From positions 177,321 to 241,320 of the forward strand of contig UESW01004259.1 in the NCBI GenBank assembly GCA_900491605.1: a stretch of 64,000 nucleotides of DNA, read 5' to 3'. Positions 54,296-64,000 of this stretch are shown piece by piece. The notes under the pieces were generated by a model, which did not search any database, was not told where the DNA came from, and saw only the letters and a list, made by a program, of their open reading frames with translations. The stretch comes from Calamus simplicifolius (taxonomy: Eukaryota > Streptophyta > Magnoliopsida > Arecales > Arecaceae). The translations under genes and the position numbers were made by a program. Position 1 is the first letter of the stretch. Each line of letters starts with the position of its first letter.

Positions 54296-55400
54296 CTAGA
54301 TGTTGTGCTCGCTCAGCTCAATAGCCCATTTGGTCATTCTCCCTAATGCTTCTGGACGATGGATAATTGCCCTGAGGGGTTGGTCGATGAGGACAGTGAC
54401 AGTGTGCGCTTGGAAATATGGCCGCAGCTTTCGGACCGACGTTACTAAAGCCAGGACCATCTTCTCGACTCGGGTATACCTCGTTTCAGCATCCTTGAGT
54501 AGTTTGCTGACATAATAAACAGGTCTTTGGGCTTTGTTTTCCTCTCTGATTAGCACCGAGCCAACAGCATTTTCAGAGACTGCCAAGTACAAGTTCAGTA
54601 CTTCCCCTGGCTTAGGGCTGCTGACGAGAGGTGGTGAGCCGAGGTATTTTTTAAGGTCTTCAAAGGATTTCTGGCAATCAGGGGTCCATTAGAAGTCTTT
54701 GGTCGATCGAAGCACTTTGAAGAATTCAAAGGGAAGGCATTTCTCAGCCAATCGAGCAATGAAGCGGCTGAAGGCTGCTACTCTTCCAGTGAGGCGTTGC
54801 ATGTCCTTGACTGACTCAGGAGGGGTCATTTGTTGCAGGGCTTGGATCTTCTAAGGATTTGCCTTGATGCCTCGATGAGAAACCATGAAGCCAAGGAATT
54901 TCTCAGAGTTGACCCCGAAGGTGCATTTGGTGTGGTTGAGCTTCATCTGATACTTTCGAAGTGTGGCGAAGCTCTCCGCGAGATCCTTGATGTGCTGGGA
55001 TGCCTCCTTGCTTTTTACCAGCATATCATCAATATACACCTCTATGTTCTGACCAATTTGCTACTTGAAGACTTTGTTGATCAGCCTTTGGTAGGTGGCA
55101 CTTGCATTTTTCAAACCAAAGGGCATAACTCGGCAGTAATAGGTACCTTGGTCAGTGATGAAGGTGGTTTTCTCCTTGTCTTCGGGCGCCATTCGGATCT
55201 AGTTGTAGCCCGAATAGGCATCCATAAAGTCAGTATTTGATGGCCTGAAGTTGAATCCACGAGCTGGTCAATCCGCGGAAGAGGGAAGCTATCTTTTGGG
55301 TAGGCCTTATTGAGGTCAGTGAAGTCGATGCAGATCCTCCATTTGCCATTCGACTTTTTCATGATGACCACATTCGCCAGCTAGTCGGGGTAATTAACCT
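54296..55400 (-). pseudogene. Tat reverse transcriptase and first RNase H
   Basis: VIMKKSNGKWRICIDFTDLN and KAYPKDSFPLPRIDQLVDST (55371-55260), then a frameshift. The catalytic box reads VYIDDMLVKSKEASQHIKDL (55045-54985), followed by MKLNHTKCTFGVNSEKFLGF and VSHRGIKANP. RNase H: MYLAVSENAVGSVLIREENK, RPVYYVSKLLKDAETRYTRV and PLRAIIHRPEALGRMTKWAI (54592-54296), with Val in the region where gypsy RNase H usually keeps an acidic residue. Frameshifts separate the parts. Confidence 0.86.
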
Positions 55401-55599
55401 TCCGGATAAATTTGGCTTTGATGAGTTTATCCACTTCTTCTTCAATAGCTTTTTGGCGCTCGGGGGAAAAGCTCCTTTTCTTCTGCTTGATTGGCCAAAA
55501 TGTCTCATCTACGCTAAGGCAGTGGACCAGGACGTCTAGACTGATTTCGGGCATATCTGATGCAGACCTGGTGAAGACGTCGGCATTCTTCTGAAGGAA

Positions 55600-56257
55600 T
55601 TCAATTAATTCTTACCGAAGCTTTTCTTCTAGCTGTGACCCGATCTTTATGGTTTGGTCGGGCCGAGCCTCGTCAAGTTGTACCTCCTCCAGTTCTTCGG
55701 CTGGCTCTCCTCGTTGCTCGGCGAGATCTTCCCGAGCATCTAGCCCATCCACCTTGGTCTTTTTGAACTGAAGGTCAATGACAAAGCAAGGCTGAGCTAT
55801 GATCTGACTTCCTCGAACAACCCCCACTTCCCATTCGGTGGAGAACTTTATTGTGAGATAGGAAATGGAAATGATGGCTTTGAGAGGTATTTGCCCCGGT
55901 CTACCGAGGATGGTGTTGTAAGGAGACCTGAGCTTAGTCACAAGGAATCCATGAGCATGGTAGCCATGCGGGGCCAGGTGTCGGCTCGGACTGACAGAGT
56001 GATGACTCCTTCAAGGATTATGGAGTCACCTGTGAAGCCCACTAGGGTGGACTCCATTGGTTAGAGGCTTTCTACCTGAAATTTTAATCTCACAAAGGCA
56101 TCGAAATATAGAACATTAACAGAGCTTCCACTATCAATCAAGATATGGTGTACGTCATAATTGTTCATGTTGAAAGATAAACCAAGGCATCATCATGGGG
56201 GTACTGTACCTCCCAAAGGTCTTCATCAGAGAAAGTAAGCTCATCAACTCGAGCTTT
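55600..56257 (-). pseudogene. Tat protease region
   Basis: Minus-strand text ARVDELTFSDEDLWEVQYPHD at the right edge, then HHILIDSGSSVNVLYFDAF with the catalytic DSG at about 56128, and LRSPYNTILGRPGQIPLKAI (55941-55880). An acidic linker (EELEEVQLDEARPDQ) leads towards RT. Gypsy copy B is inserted at 56258, just upstream of the protease, so gag is cut off from it. Confidence 0.82.
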
Positions 56258-57595
56258 TGATGCAGGACCGATTCGCATGAAAGTAATTTTTTTTTATGAT
56301 TAATAATTGCAGTTGATTATTCTCCCAAAGTAATAGCCTAAGAGGGATTCAGAAAAATTCACAGTAAATCAGCATGCGAAATAGTTCCTAAAAAATAAGG
56401 AAGAAGGACCGCCGAGGCTAAGAAGCTCTGGTAGGGCTTGCTCTCCTATAATAAAGTTACTAGTAGATTAGAAGGGTATACCTAGCAAGAGAGAGAAGAT
56501 CAAAGTGTTGAAGGGGTTGCTTTGCCTAGTGGATGCGCCCTAGATGACGAAGCCTTGAGCCCACGGATCTGTGGCCAAGTATCCGCTGACCTGGATGATG
56601 ATCACCTTGAATCCTGGATTCGTGGCTACTGAGGGATCTACAAGATCACCATACAAGGGTTAAATAATAATAGAGAAAATTTAGAATAGAGGCAAAGAGA
56701 GAAGGAAGGAGTAGAGAAAAGGGGAGGCCGACCAAGGGCTCTTGGACATCCACTATTGGAAGACAAAGGTGGAGACCAGCGTTTCTCCTGGAGACTTGGG
56801 ATGTTGGCACGTGCTGGAGGAGGGAAACAAGAGCACCAGAGAACCAATTAATAAAAATCACAATAACTCAAAACATAGATTGATTGATTAATAATAAAAA
56901 GATACATCATTCATACAAGAGGGTCTCTTTTATAGAGCAAGAGACTTAGGGCCCAAGAAAATATAGATATGGAAAGAGCGAAAAGAAAAAAAGGCGCCCT
57001 AATCAAATTTGGCATGAAATATACAGCATCCAGATGGGGAAGGTGATCTTCTAGATGCAATCAGCGGTAGCTGAATTCGGCATGAAATCTATGGTGTCCA
57101 GATGAGGCAGGTGATCTTCTAGATATGATTGAGATGCAATCAGCGGCAGCTTAATTTGGCATGAAATCTACAGCATCCAGATGAGGAAGGTGATCTTCTA
57201 GATGCAATCATCGACAGCTGGATTTGGCATGAAATCTATGGCATCCAGATAAGAAAAATGATCATCCAGATCAGGAAGGTTGCTTGCTCTGCTAGGTGGC
57301 ATGTGGGCTGCTTGAAGTAGGTGTGGCACCAACTTGAATTTTGTAGCTGCTCTATCTGACCGTGATGGCCCTGTCTTCTGCTCCAATACTGATGTCTCCT
57401 CTTGTAAGCAGATGAACTTACACAGGACTCATATTAAAATAAACTAAACTGGATAGGACTCAATTTAGAATAAAATGAACTGGACAGGACTCAAAATAAA
57501 TTAAACTTTATTTCCCAACTCAAGACTTGAATCATAACTAATCAAATATCCACAGAGGGTTAAGAATCCTCTGCTTGATCCTCATGCTCGCACCA
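56258..57595 (-). repeat. 3' LTR of gypsy copy B
   Basis: 1338 bp, TGATGCAGG to CTCGCACCA on +. TATA box on the minus strand CTATAAAAG at 56935-56927. Minisatellite units at about 57000-57260. Confidence 0.92.
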
Positions 57596-57649
57596 ATTCT
57601 TCCGGATGGAAAGAACTCGACCCCATTGAGTATGAATCATTCTGGCTCT

Positions 57650-58766
57650 GGTATCTCTCTAGTAGGTCTGGGTCAAGGTGTTGCAAGTCCTCTCGAGTAA
57701 TCTATGAATCGTCAGATTCGGGACGACCCTGCCATCGGACTAGGTAGTGTTGATAATCGTGGTTCCGGTTCATAATGGCTTGATCATCTAGGATACGCTC
57801 GATCCGCTCTCCTCGCTCAGGTAAAATTGGTGGTGGACACTCTTGGGTAGGTTCGCTCATGAAAGGAGGGTTAGGTCCAAAGTACTCACTAGGAATCGCT
57901 GTCTGTTCCCTATATTCTACTAGGTCTGCAATATTGAAGGTAGAGCTAATGCCCCAATCCAAGGGCAGATCTAGCACATAGGCATTGGGTCCTACCTTCT
58001 CTATTATTTTAAAAGGACCAGCTCCACGAGCGTGAAGTTTCTTAACGGTACCTGGTGGGAACCGTTCAGGCCTAAGCCTAACCATGACATAATCCCCTAC
58101 ACCGAACTCTTTGGCTCTTCTTCGGGAGTTAGCCAGTCTTTTATAAGTTTCATTACTTAGATTTATTTTCTGGCAAATGTCCTTATGCAAGTCTTTGATA
58201 TACTGTGCAAATGCATGTGCGGACTCTGAGACTCGTGTATGGAGGGATAAAGGAATTAGATCAAGTGGACGATTAGGCTTATACCCATGGACTATCTCAA
58301 ATGGACTCTTGCCCGTGGACTTGTTGACTGAGCTATTGTAGGCAAACTCTGCACGAGGCAGCAATAAATCCCACGTCCCTAGGTGTTCACCTACAAGGCA
58401 CCTAAGAAGGTTTCCTAGACTACGGTTCACCACTTCAGTTTGCCCATCCGTTTGGGGGTGAAAGGCTGTGGAAAAATTAAGTTTGGTCCCTAACAGATGC
58501 CATAGCATTTTTCAAAAGTAGCTAGTGAACCTAACATCCCTATCAGAAACAATGGTCTTAGGTAGGCCATGGAGCTTGACCATGCTGTCTAAGAAAAGTC
58601 GGGCTACCCTAGACGCGTCAAAGGTTTGCGAACAAGGGATGAAATGAGCCATCTTAGAGAACCTATCGGCCACTATAAAGATGGAGTCGTGCTTCTTCTG
58701 GGTTTTAGGTAATCCTAGAATGAAGTCCATACTGAGGTCTTGCCAAGGACGATCAGGCACTGGCAA
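57650..58766 (-). pseudogene. gypsy integrase core and chromodomain, copy B
   Basis: 58766-58512: VPDRPWQDLSMDFILGLPKT (first Asp), DRFSKMAHFIPCSQTFDAS and GLPKTIVSDRDVRFTSYF (second Asp), then a TGA where relatives have Trp. 58508-57702: HPQTDGQTEVVNRSLGNLLR (Glu), LLPRAEFAYNSSVNKSTGKS, EFGVGDYVMVRLRPERFPPG, KIIEKVGPNAYVLDLPLDWG and the chromodomain start ERIERILDDQAIMN, HYLVRWQGRPESDDS, where a TAG replaces the Trp codon of copy A. The catalytic triad is kept apart from the stop between the pieces. Confidence 0.9.
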
Positions 58767-58869
58767 AGGAGTATATAGACCGATGTTCCGCTTCTGCTGT
58801 TTTGTAACGACACAAGTTCGACATCGGGCTATTATTAGGGCAATGAGCCTTTTTAATCCTGGCCAGTAA

Positions 58870-60120
58870 AATTGGTCTCTATCGCTAGAATAGTCCTATC
58901 TCTTCCAAAATGACCAGCTAATCCCCTAGCATGCGTTTCCCATACTAGGAATTCTCTAAGTGACGTCCTAGAGATACAAAGTCTATTGCCCCTAAAAAGA
59001 TAACCATCTTGGATGGTATAATCTCCACTGGTACTGGATGGCCCTAGCTGAAGAATCTTATAAATTTCACCAAAGTCATGACAGGTCTCATACTCATCTT
59101 TTATCTAGTCGAATCCTATAACTTCGGTGCTAACAGTACTCAATAATAAAGACTTACGGCTTAGGGCGTCTGCTACCTTATTTTCTATACCGGCATAGTG
59201 TTTCAGGACAAAAGTGTATGCCTTAATGTATTCAACCCAATTGTCGTGCCTAGAATTTAGCTTCTTTTGGGAGTTCAAAAATCGAAGTGCCTCATGATCA
59301 GAAAATAAGACAAACTCCTGTGGTAGTAAGCAATGTCTCTAATACTTAAGGGCTCGTACTACCGCATAGAATTCCTTATCATAGGTGGAATATCTAAGTT
59401 TAGCTTCATTTAGTTTTTCACCAAAGAAAGCTATGGGGTGATTTTCTTGGCTTAACACTCCACCTATGCCTACTCCCGACGCGTCGCACGCAACCTCAAA
59501 CACCTTAGAAAAATCTGGAAATCTAAGTATGCGTGCATGAGTCATCCTATCCTTAAGCTCTAGGAAGGCCTTATTAGCTGACTTAGTCCACTCAAAATTA
59601 CCCTTCCTAATACAATTATTGATGGGTGCGACGATGGTGCTAAATCCCCTAATGAATCTCCTATAAAAGGTTGCTAGGCCATGGAAGCTGCGGACATCGT
59701 GGACGTTCATGGGTACCGGCCACTCTATGACCGACCTAACCTTTTCAGGATCCACTGAAATACCTTCTGGGGTTACCACAAAACCTAGAAAGATAACCCT
59801 ATGCATCATGAAATCACACTTCTTAAGGTTTGCATATAGGCTATTCTCTCTAAGGGTCTGACAGATTAATCCGAGATGGTTAAGATGGTCCTCTTTGGTC
59901 TTGCTATAAATTAATATATCATCAAAATAGACCACTAAGAATTTTTTTGTGTACTCTTTCAAGACCTGGGTCATGATTCTCATGAATGTGCTAGGTGCAT
60001 TTGACAGCCCAAAAGGCATCACGACCCACTAAAACAGACCATGTCTAGTCTTAAATGCAGTCTTCCACTCATCCCCTGGTCTAATTCTAACATGATGGTA
60101 GCCACTCTTAAGGTTTATTT
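58870..60120 (-). pseudogene. gypsy reverse transcriptase and RNase H, copy B
   Basis: 60022-59339 is one open piece: MMPFGLSNAPSTFMRIMTQV, VVYFDDILIYSKTKEDHLNH (catalytic box), VIFLGFVVTPEGISVDPEKV, FHGLATFYRRFIRGFSTIVA, VACDASGVGIGGVLSQENHP and AKLRYSTYDKEFYAVVRALK. A stop (Trp codon in copy A) ends it, and the remaining RNase H and VADALSRKSLL text continues to about 59150, followed by the integrase zinc region down to about 58800. RT upstream of 60022 (to about 60200) is in the same order with stops. Confidence 0.88.
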
Positions 60121-60239
60121 TGGAAAAGATAGTGGCACCCGCCATCATGTCCAACATGTCATCTAGTCAGGAGATAGGGAACCTATACTTGATAGTGATT
60201 TTGTTGATGGCCCTACTGTCCATGCACATTCTCCAGGTA

Positions 60240-61092
60240 CCATCCTTCTTAGGCGTTAATAGTGCAAGAACTGCACAAGGACTTAAGCTCTCCCTAATGA
60301 AACCTTTCCTAAGTAATTCTCCCACTTGTTTTTTAGTTCTTGATGCTCAGTGGGGTTCATCCTATAATGAAGAAGGTTTGGGAGGGTGGATCCTGGGATC
60401 AGGTCAATGGCATGTTGGATGTTTCTCAGGGGTGGTAACTGATCAGGCAATTCTTCAGGGAAGACATCTTTAAACTCCTCTAGGATCTCAATTACTTCTG
60501 GGGGTTATTCCTTTTGGACTGATTCATAGATCTCTTTAGTGGTCAAAATCCAAACAGGATTACCCTCAGTGATATCCTTTTCTAATTCCTTAGCTTTAAT
60601 TAGATTAACTCTTGGCTTGCTATCCTTAAGGTTGCTAGATCCTTTCTTGATTGGGTCTCTAGGTGGAGTTGGATGTATCACATACTTGTTCCCATTGTGT
60701 TTAAAAGAGCAGATGTTGGATCAACCAAACAAGGTGGCATCGTGATCGTAAAGTCAAGGTCGACCTAATACAATACTACTAATACCCATAGGAATTACAT
60801 CGCACCAGACATTTTTCTCATAATATTGCAATTTGATTAGTATTTGGCATCTGGACTTGATTGAGATAGATGTGGAATATACGCACGAGACCTTATAGGG
60901 ACTAGGATGGGGAATTATGGTCAATCCAAATGACTTAACTGTATTGGTAGAGACTGCATTGACACAACTCCCGCTATCCACCATGATCTTGAGCACCTTA
61001 TCTCCTATCTTAACAAAAGTCTGTAGGATGTTAGTCCTACACCAATCTTCCTGGTCCTTAGTTTGAGTCTGGGTCAAGATACATCTAACCAC
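60240..61092 (-). pseudogene. gypsy protease and RT entry, copy B
   Basis: 61092-60754: MVRCILTQTQTKDQEDWCRT, IMVDSGSCVNAVSTNTVKSF with catalytic DSG, and ISSIVLGRP. The linker to RT down to about 60240 has stops and frame changes but is parallel to copy A 47280-48120. Confidence 0.85.
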
Positions 61093-61129
61093 TCCTAGTA
61101 GGTCTTAAGACTCAAATGTTTCCTCCTCT

Positions 61130-62363
61130 CCATCGTACTCATCTATCAGATGGTATCAGCCTCATAGACCTTTCCCTCAGGCTCAACTAGGGACTCGGAT
61201 TCAGTCTCAGGTAACTCATCTATATGAAGGGATCTGACTGGGCACTGGCTGATCATATGTCCCAGTTTGTTGCATCTAAATTAAATGATCTAGGGGTTGG
61301 AATTTCTTTGGGCCTCTATAGATTTTCCCTTATCCTCTCTCTGGGGTATAGGGGTACTATTTTGGGGTCGACTCAAATCAGTTCGGCTTGTACTTGGTCG
61401 GCTAGTGTTGGGTCGACTCAGGAAAGTCTAGCGAGGGTCTGAGTACTGGGTAGGTCTGGATGACTAGGATAGGCCTGGCTAGATCCTGGATATGGGTTAG
61501 GGCTCTTGGTAGCCTCTGATCTATGATAGGGTGGCCCTCTCTGAAAATGTTCATAATCCCTAGCAACAGTAAGCTTCTTCTAAATCGTTTACCCTTCTTA
61601 GGTAGAGTTTTCTTTGAATATTTACTCTCAGGCCATACCTAAACATGGATAGGGTGACTTCCTCAGACTGAACGATATTACACCTCATGGTATACTCTTG
61701 GAATGTAGCAATGTATTTATTCACAGTTTTACTACCCTGAATTAATCCCTGCCACTGGTCCAATAGGTTCTGTTCATACGATGTGGGGACATAATTGGAC
61801 CTAAGTCTAGCCTTCATGGCATGCCAGATGACTATGGGGTCTCTTCCCTTTAATAATTGCCTTCACTCTAAAGTGGCCCAGTATAACCTAACCTATCATA
61901 CTAACTTGAGCTTGGCAAACTTAAACTTATGCTCTTCACACATGTCGTACCAGTCAAAGTACTGGTCCATCCCTTCCTCCCAATCTAGGTAGTCCTTAGG
62001 GTCCATAGAGCCATTGAAAGTAGGTGCTTCAAGTCTAACACTTCTAAGGGCTCTTTCTTCTTGGTCTACTACCTCATGATTGGGTCTCCTAGGGAGGACA
62101 TCTAGGATTGGATCAGGTTGAAGTTGTGTCCTAGAGTTTGGCCTTATGTAGAGGTCAGGCTGTTGGGCTCTCCTAGGATGAGGTGGGGTCTCATGATCAG
62201 ACTCAGTATGGGGCTCGCAGGCTTCTTCTAGGATGCCCAACCTAGTTTTAACTTGATCAAACCTGGACTCTAATCTAGCCTCAGATTGCTTGATGTCTTG
62301 GTTCATTTGGGCTAGTTGTTCAGTGATGATCCTTAAGTAATCATCAATGCTTTGATTAGCCAT
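61130..62363 (-). pseudogene. gypsy gag, copy B
   Basis: Start MANQSIDDYLRIITEQLAQM at 62363; gag core VRLEAPTFNGSMDPKDYLDW. Two adjacent stops near 61890 at the site where copy A also has a stop. Then KARLRSNYVPTSYEQNLLDQ and LYLRRVNDLEEAYCC (61817-61560). The zinc knuckle near 61260 has lost its first Cys by a local change. Otherwise the layout is that of copy A. Confidence 0.86.
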
Positions 62364-63120
62364 AGGTTCAGCCTGTAATTAAGGTGGTGACGGGCGAAAC
62401 GATGCTCCTGATATAGTGCACATGCAAGCACAATCAAGCATACAAGACTCAGACTAACTCGGACTACGGTATGCTAGACCTAGTCATTCAGAGTAAAGAA
62501 TTTGGCTTAATGCAAGCCAATCTAACAGTAACTCTTCAATTGGCCAGTTGGGATAGGTGGAAGGGAGGGAGGCTCATCCTGCAAATTGCAGGTGCCTAAT
62601 TAGAATAACCCCAACACTCTGCTTAAGTCATTTGACATTTGACCTCCCTTCTAGACACTAATTTTAGAGCACACGTCAGATTTATTTGTATTAGTCTCCT
62701 CCAATACACTAAACCGACTGTTGGTGTTCCTAGCCCTCTAGGGCAAATGTCAATTAAGTTGCTACTCAGTTTTAGATTAGACGCTTGGGATCGGAATACA
62801 CGGGTGGTTTTTTTGGGCCAAGGAAGGGGTCCCAATCCCTCCCTTATCTGACATCAATGAAAGCCCTTAAGAGTAACTTAATGCAGATGAATGACATATA
62901 AAACACAAACCCTAATCAAGAAATCGATAAATAGCAATAAATCTTAGAATTTTTTTTGATGGATCGAATTAAATTCTCAAAAATAAAAAAAAATACTTTA
63001 AATTATAAAGAATCTAAAGAAATAAATTTCATAATTTTCTAATATGTATGCAGGCAGAAATAATTCAATTAACAGATGATATACTGATAATAACATGAAT
63101 TAAAATTAAGCCCTAACTAT
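62364..63120 (-). other. leader of gypsy copy B
   Basis: Untranslated leader between PBS and gag, alignable with copy A 45248-46004. No gene. Confidence 0.65.
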
Positions 63121-63132
63121 GCTCTGATACCA
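63121..63132 (-). promoter_or_regulatory. primer binding site of gypsy copy B
   Basis: Minus strand TGGTATCAGAGC, three bases inside the LTR end at 63136. Confidence 0.93.
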
Positions 63133-63135
63133 AAC

Positions 63136-64000
63136 TGATGCAGGACCGATTCGCATGAAAGTAATTTTTTTTCTTTTTTCTTTAATGATTAATAATTGCA
63201 GTTGATTATTCTCCCAAAGTAATAGCCTAAGAGAGATTCAGAAAAATTCATAGTAAATCTGCACGCGAAACAATTTCTAAAAAATAAGGAAGAAGGACCG
63301 CCGAGGCTAAGAAGCCCCGGTAGGGCTTGCTCTCCTACAATAAAGTTACTAGTAGATTAGAAGGGTGTACCTGGCAAGAGGGGAAAGATCAAAGTGTTGA
63401 AGGGGTTGCTCTGCCTGGTAGGTGCGCCCTAAATGACCAAGCCTTGAGCCCACGGATCTGCGGCCAAGTATCCGCTAACCTGGATGATGATCACCTTGAA
63501 TCATAGATTCATGGCTACTGAGGGATCTGCAAGATCACCATACAAGGGTTAAAGAATAATAGTGAAAATTTAGAATATAGGCAAAGAGACAAGGAAGGAG
63601 TAGAGAAAAGGGAAGGTCAGCCAAGGGCTCTTGGGCAACCACTATTGGAAGATAAAGGTGGCGGCCAGGGTTTCTCCTAGAAACTTGGGATGTTGGCACG
63701 CACATTAGGAGGGAAACAAGAGCACCAGAGAACCAATTAACAAAAATCACAATAACTTAAAACTTAGATTGATTGATTAATAATAAAAAGATACATCATT
63801 CATACAAGAGGGTCTCTTTTATAGAGCAAGAGACTTGAGGCCCAAGAAAATACAGATATGGAAAGAGAGAAAAGAAAAAAAGTATCCTAATCAAATTTGG
63901 CATGAAATCTGCAGCGTCTAGATGAGGAAGGTGATCTTCTAGATGCAATAAGTGGCAGCTGGATTCGACATGAAATCTGTGGCATCCAGATGAGGCAGGT
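63136..64000 (-). repeat. 5' LTR of gypsy copy B, partial
   Basis: Starts TGATGCAGGACC and is cut by the window end after 865 bp. TATA box (minus CTATAAAAG) near 63817-63825. The first minisatellite units begin near 63900. Confidence 0.9.

Larger units (their letters stand above)
37045..56257 (-). mobile_element. Tat/Retand-type Ty3/gypsy element, 5' part outside window, with nested gypsy copy A
   Basis: On the minus strand: protease and pol 56257-52560 with two RNase H domains, then a long 3' region with a tandem array (52350-51690 and 43887-42721, interrupted by gypsy copy A), an antisense ORF block on +, a polypurine tract at 38058-38040, and 3' LTR 38039 to about 37045. Two RNase H domains and an antisense ORF between pol and 3' LTR are known for Tat/Grande/Retand elements. 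Gag and 5' LTR should lie right of the window, beyond gypsy copy B inserted at 56258. Without copy A the visible part is about 11.4 kb. Confidence 0.82.
56258..64000 (-). mobile_element. gypsy chromovirus copy B, right end outside window
   Basis: Same family as copy A on the opposite strand. 3' LTR 57595-56258, internal genes 57600-63130, 5' LTR from 63136 to beyond the window. The left flank GCTTT (56253-56257) is one expected target-duplication copy. The integrase core missing in copy A is present here. Stops and frameshifts occur in gag, RT, integrase and chromodomain. Confidence 0.92.

Overview
This is plant nuclear DNA, almost certainly pericentromeric or other repeat-rich heterochromatin of a flowering plant. 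I find no host gene. Nearly every coding stretch belongs to an LTR retrotransposon: four Ty1/copia elements or relics with a further copia-type LTR end at the left edge, and four Ty3/gypsy elements, many nested in one another and most broken by stops, frameshifts and deletions. The element types (Sirevirus, Tork-like copia, Tekay-like chromovirus, a second chromovirus family, Tat/Retand) occur across angiosperms, so I do not name a species.

Left part (1-15503). A Tekay-like gypsy element on + (RT, RNase H, integrase and chromodomain from 318 to about 3000; 3' LTR 13303-15503) is cut twice. Position 1-317 is the 3' end of a copia-type LTR lying in its reverse transcriptase. A complete Sirevirus on - (3081-13295; LTRs 11843-13295 and 3081-4504) sits exactly between its polypurine tract and its 3' LTR. 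The Sirevirus carries gag with a coiled coil, pol, a decayed envelope-like third ORF, several polypurine tracts, and clusters of a GAGTCGACTC palindrome in the LTR U3 and just before the envelope-like ORF.

Middle (15504-37000). A decayed copia relic on - (16471 to about 19610), LTR-like and low-complexity DNA, a complete but RT-deleted copia on + (22882-26800, target duplication GTCAA), AT-rich spacer, a complete copia on - (28566-33600, target duplication AATCT, unequal LTR ends), then more AT-rich spacer with LTR-like scraps.

Right part (37000-64000). A very large Tat/Retand gypsy element on - runs from its 3' LTR (about 37045-38039) to beyond the window. Between that LTR and pol lies a long 3' region with (i) an antisense, intron-containing ORF module on + (38235-40830) with its own G-box and TATA, (ii) a second antisense transcription-unit-like block (41521-42360), and (iii) a tandem array of hairpin-headed 30-34-bp monomers arranged in 96- and 64-bp units. 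A chromovirus-type gypsy copy A (+, 43888-51689) is inserted inside one array unit. The Tat pol (protease, RT, RNase H, a second RNase H, integrase) follows at 52560-56257 on -. A second copy B of the same gypsy family (-, 56258 to the window end) is inserted near the Tat protease. Copies A and B form a large inverted pair.

The most interesting unit is the Tat 3' region: an antisense coding module with promoter-like signals, next to an array whose CTCGG-loop-CCGAG hairpin core also appears in the same element's LTR promoter region.
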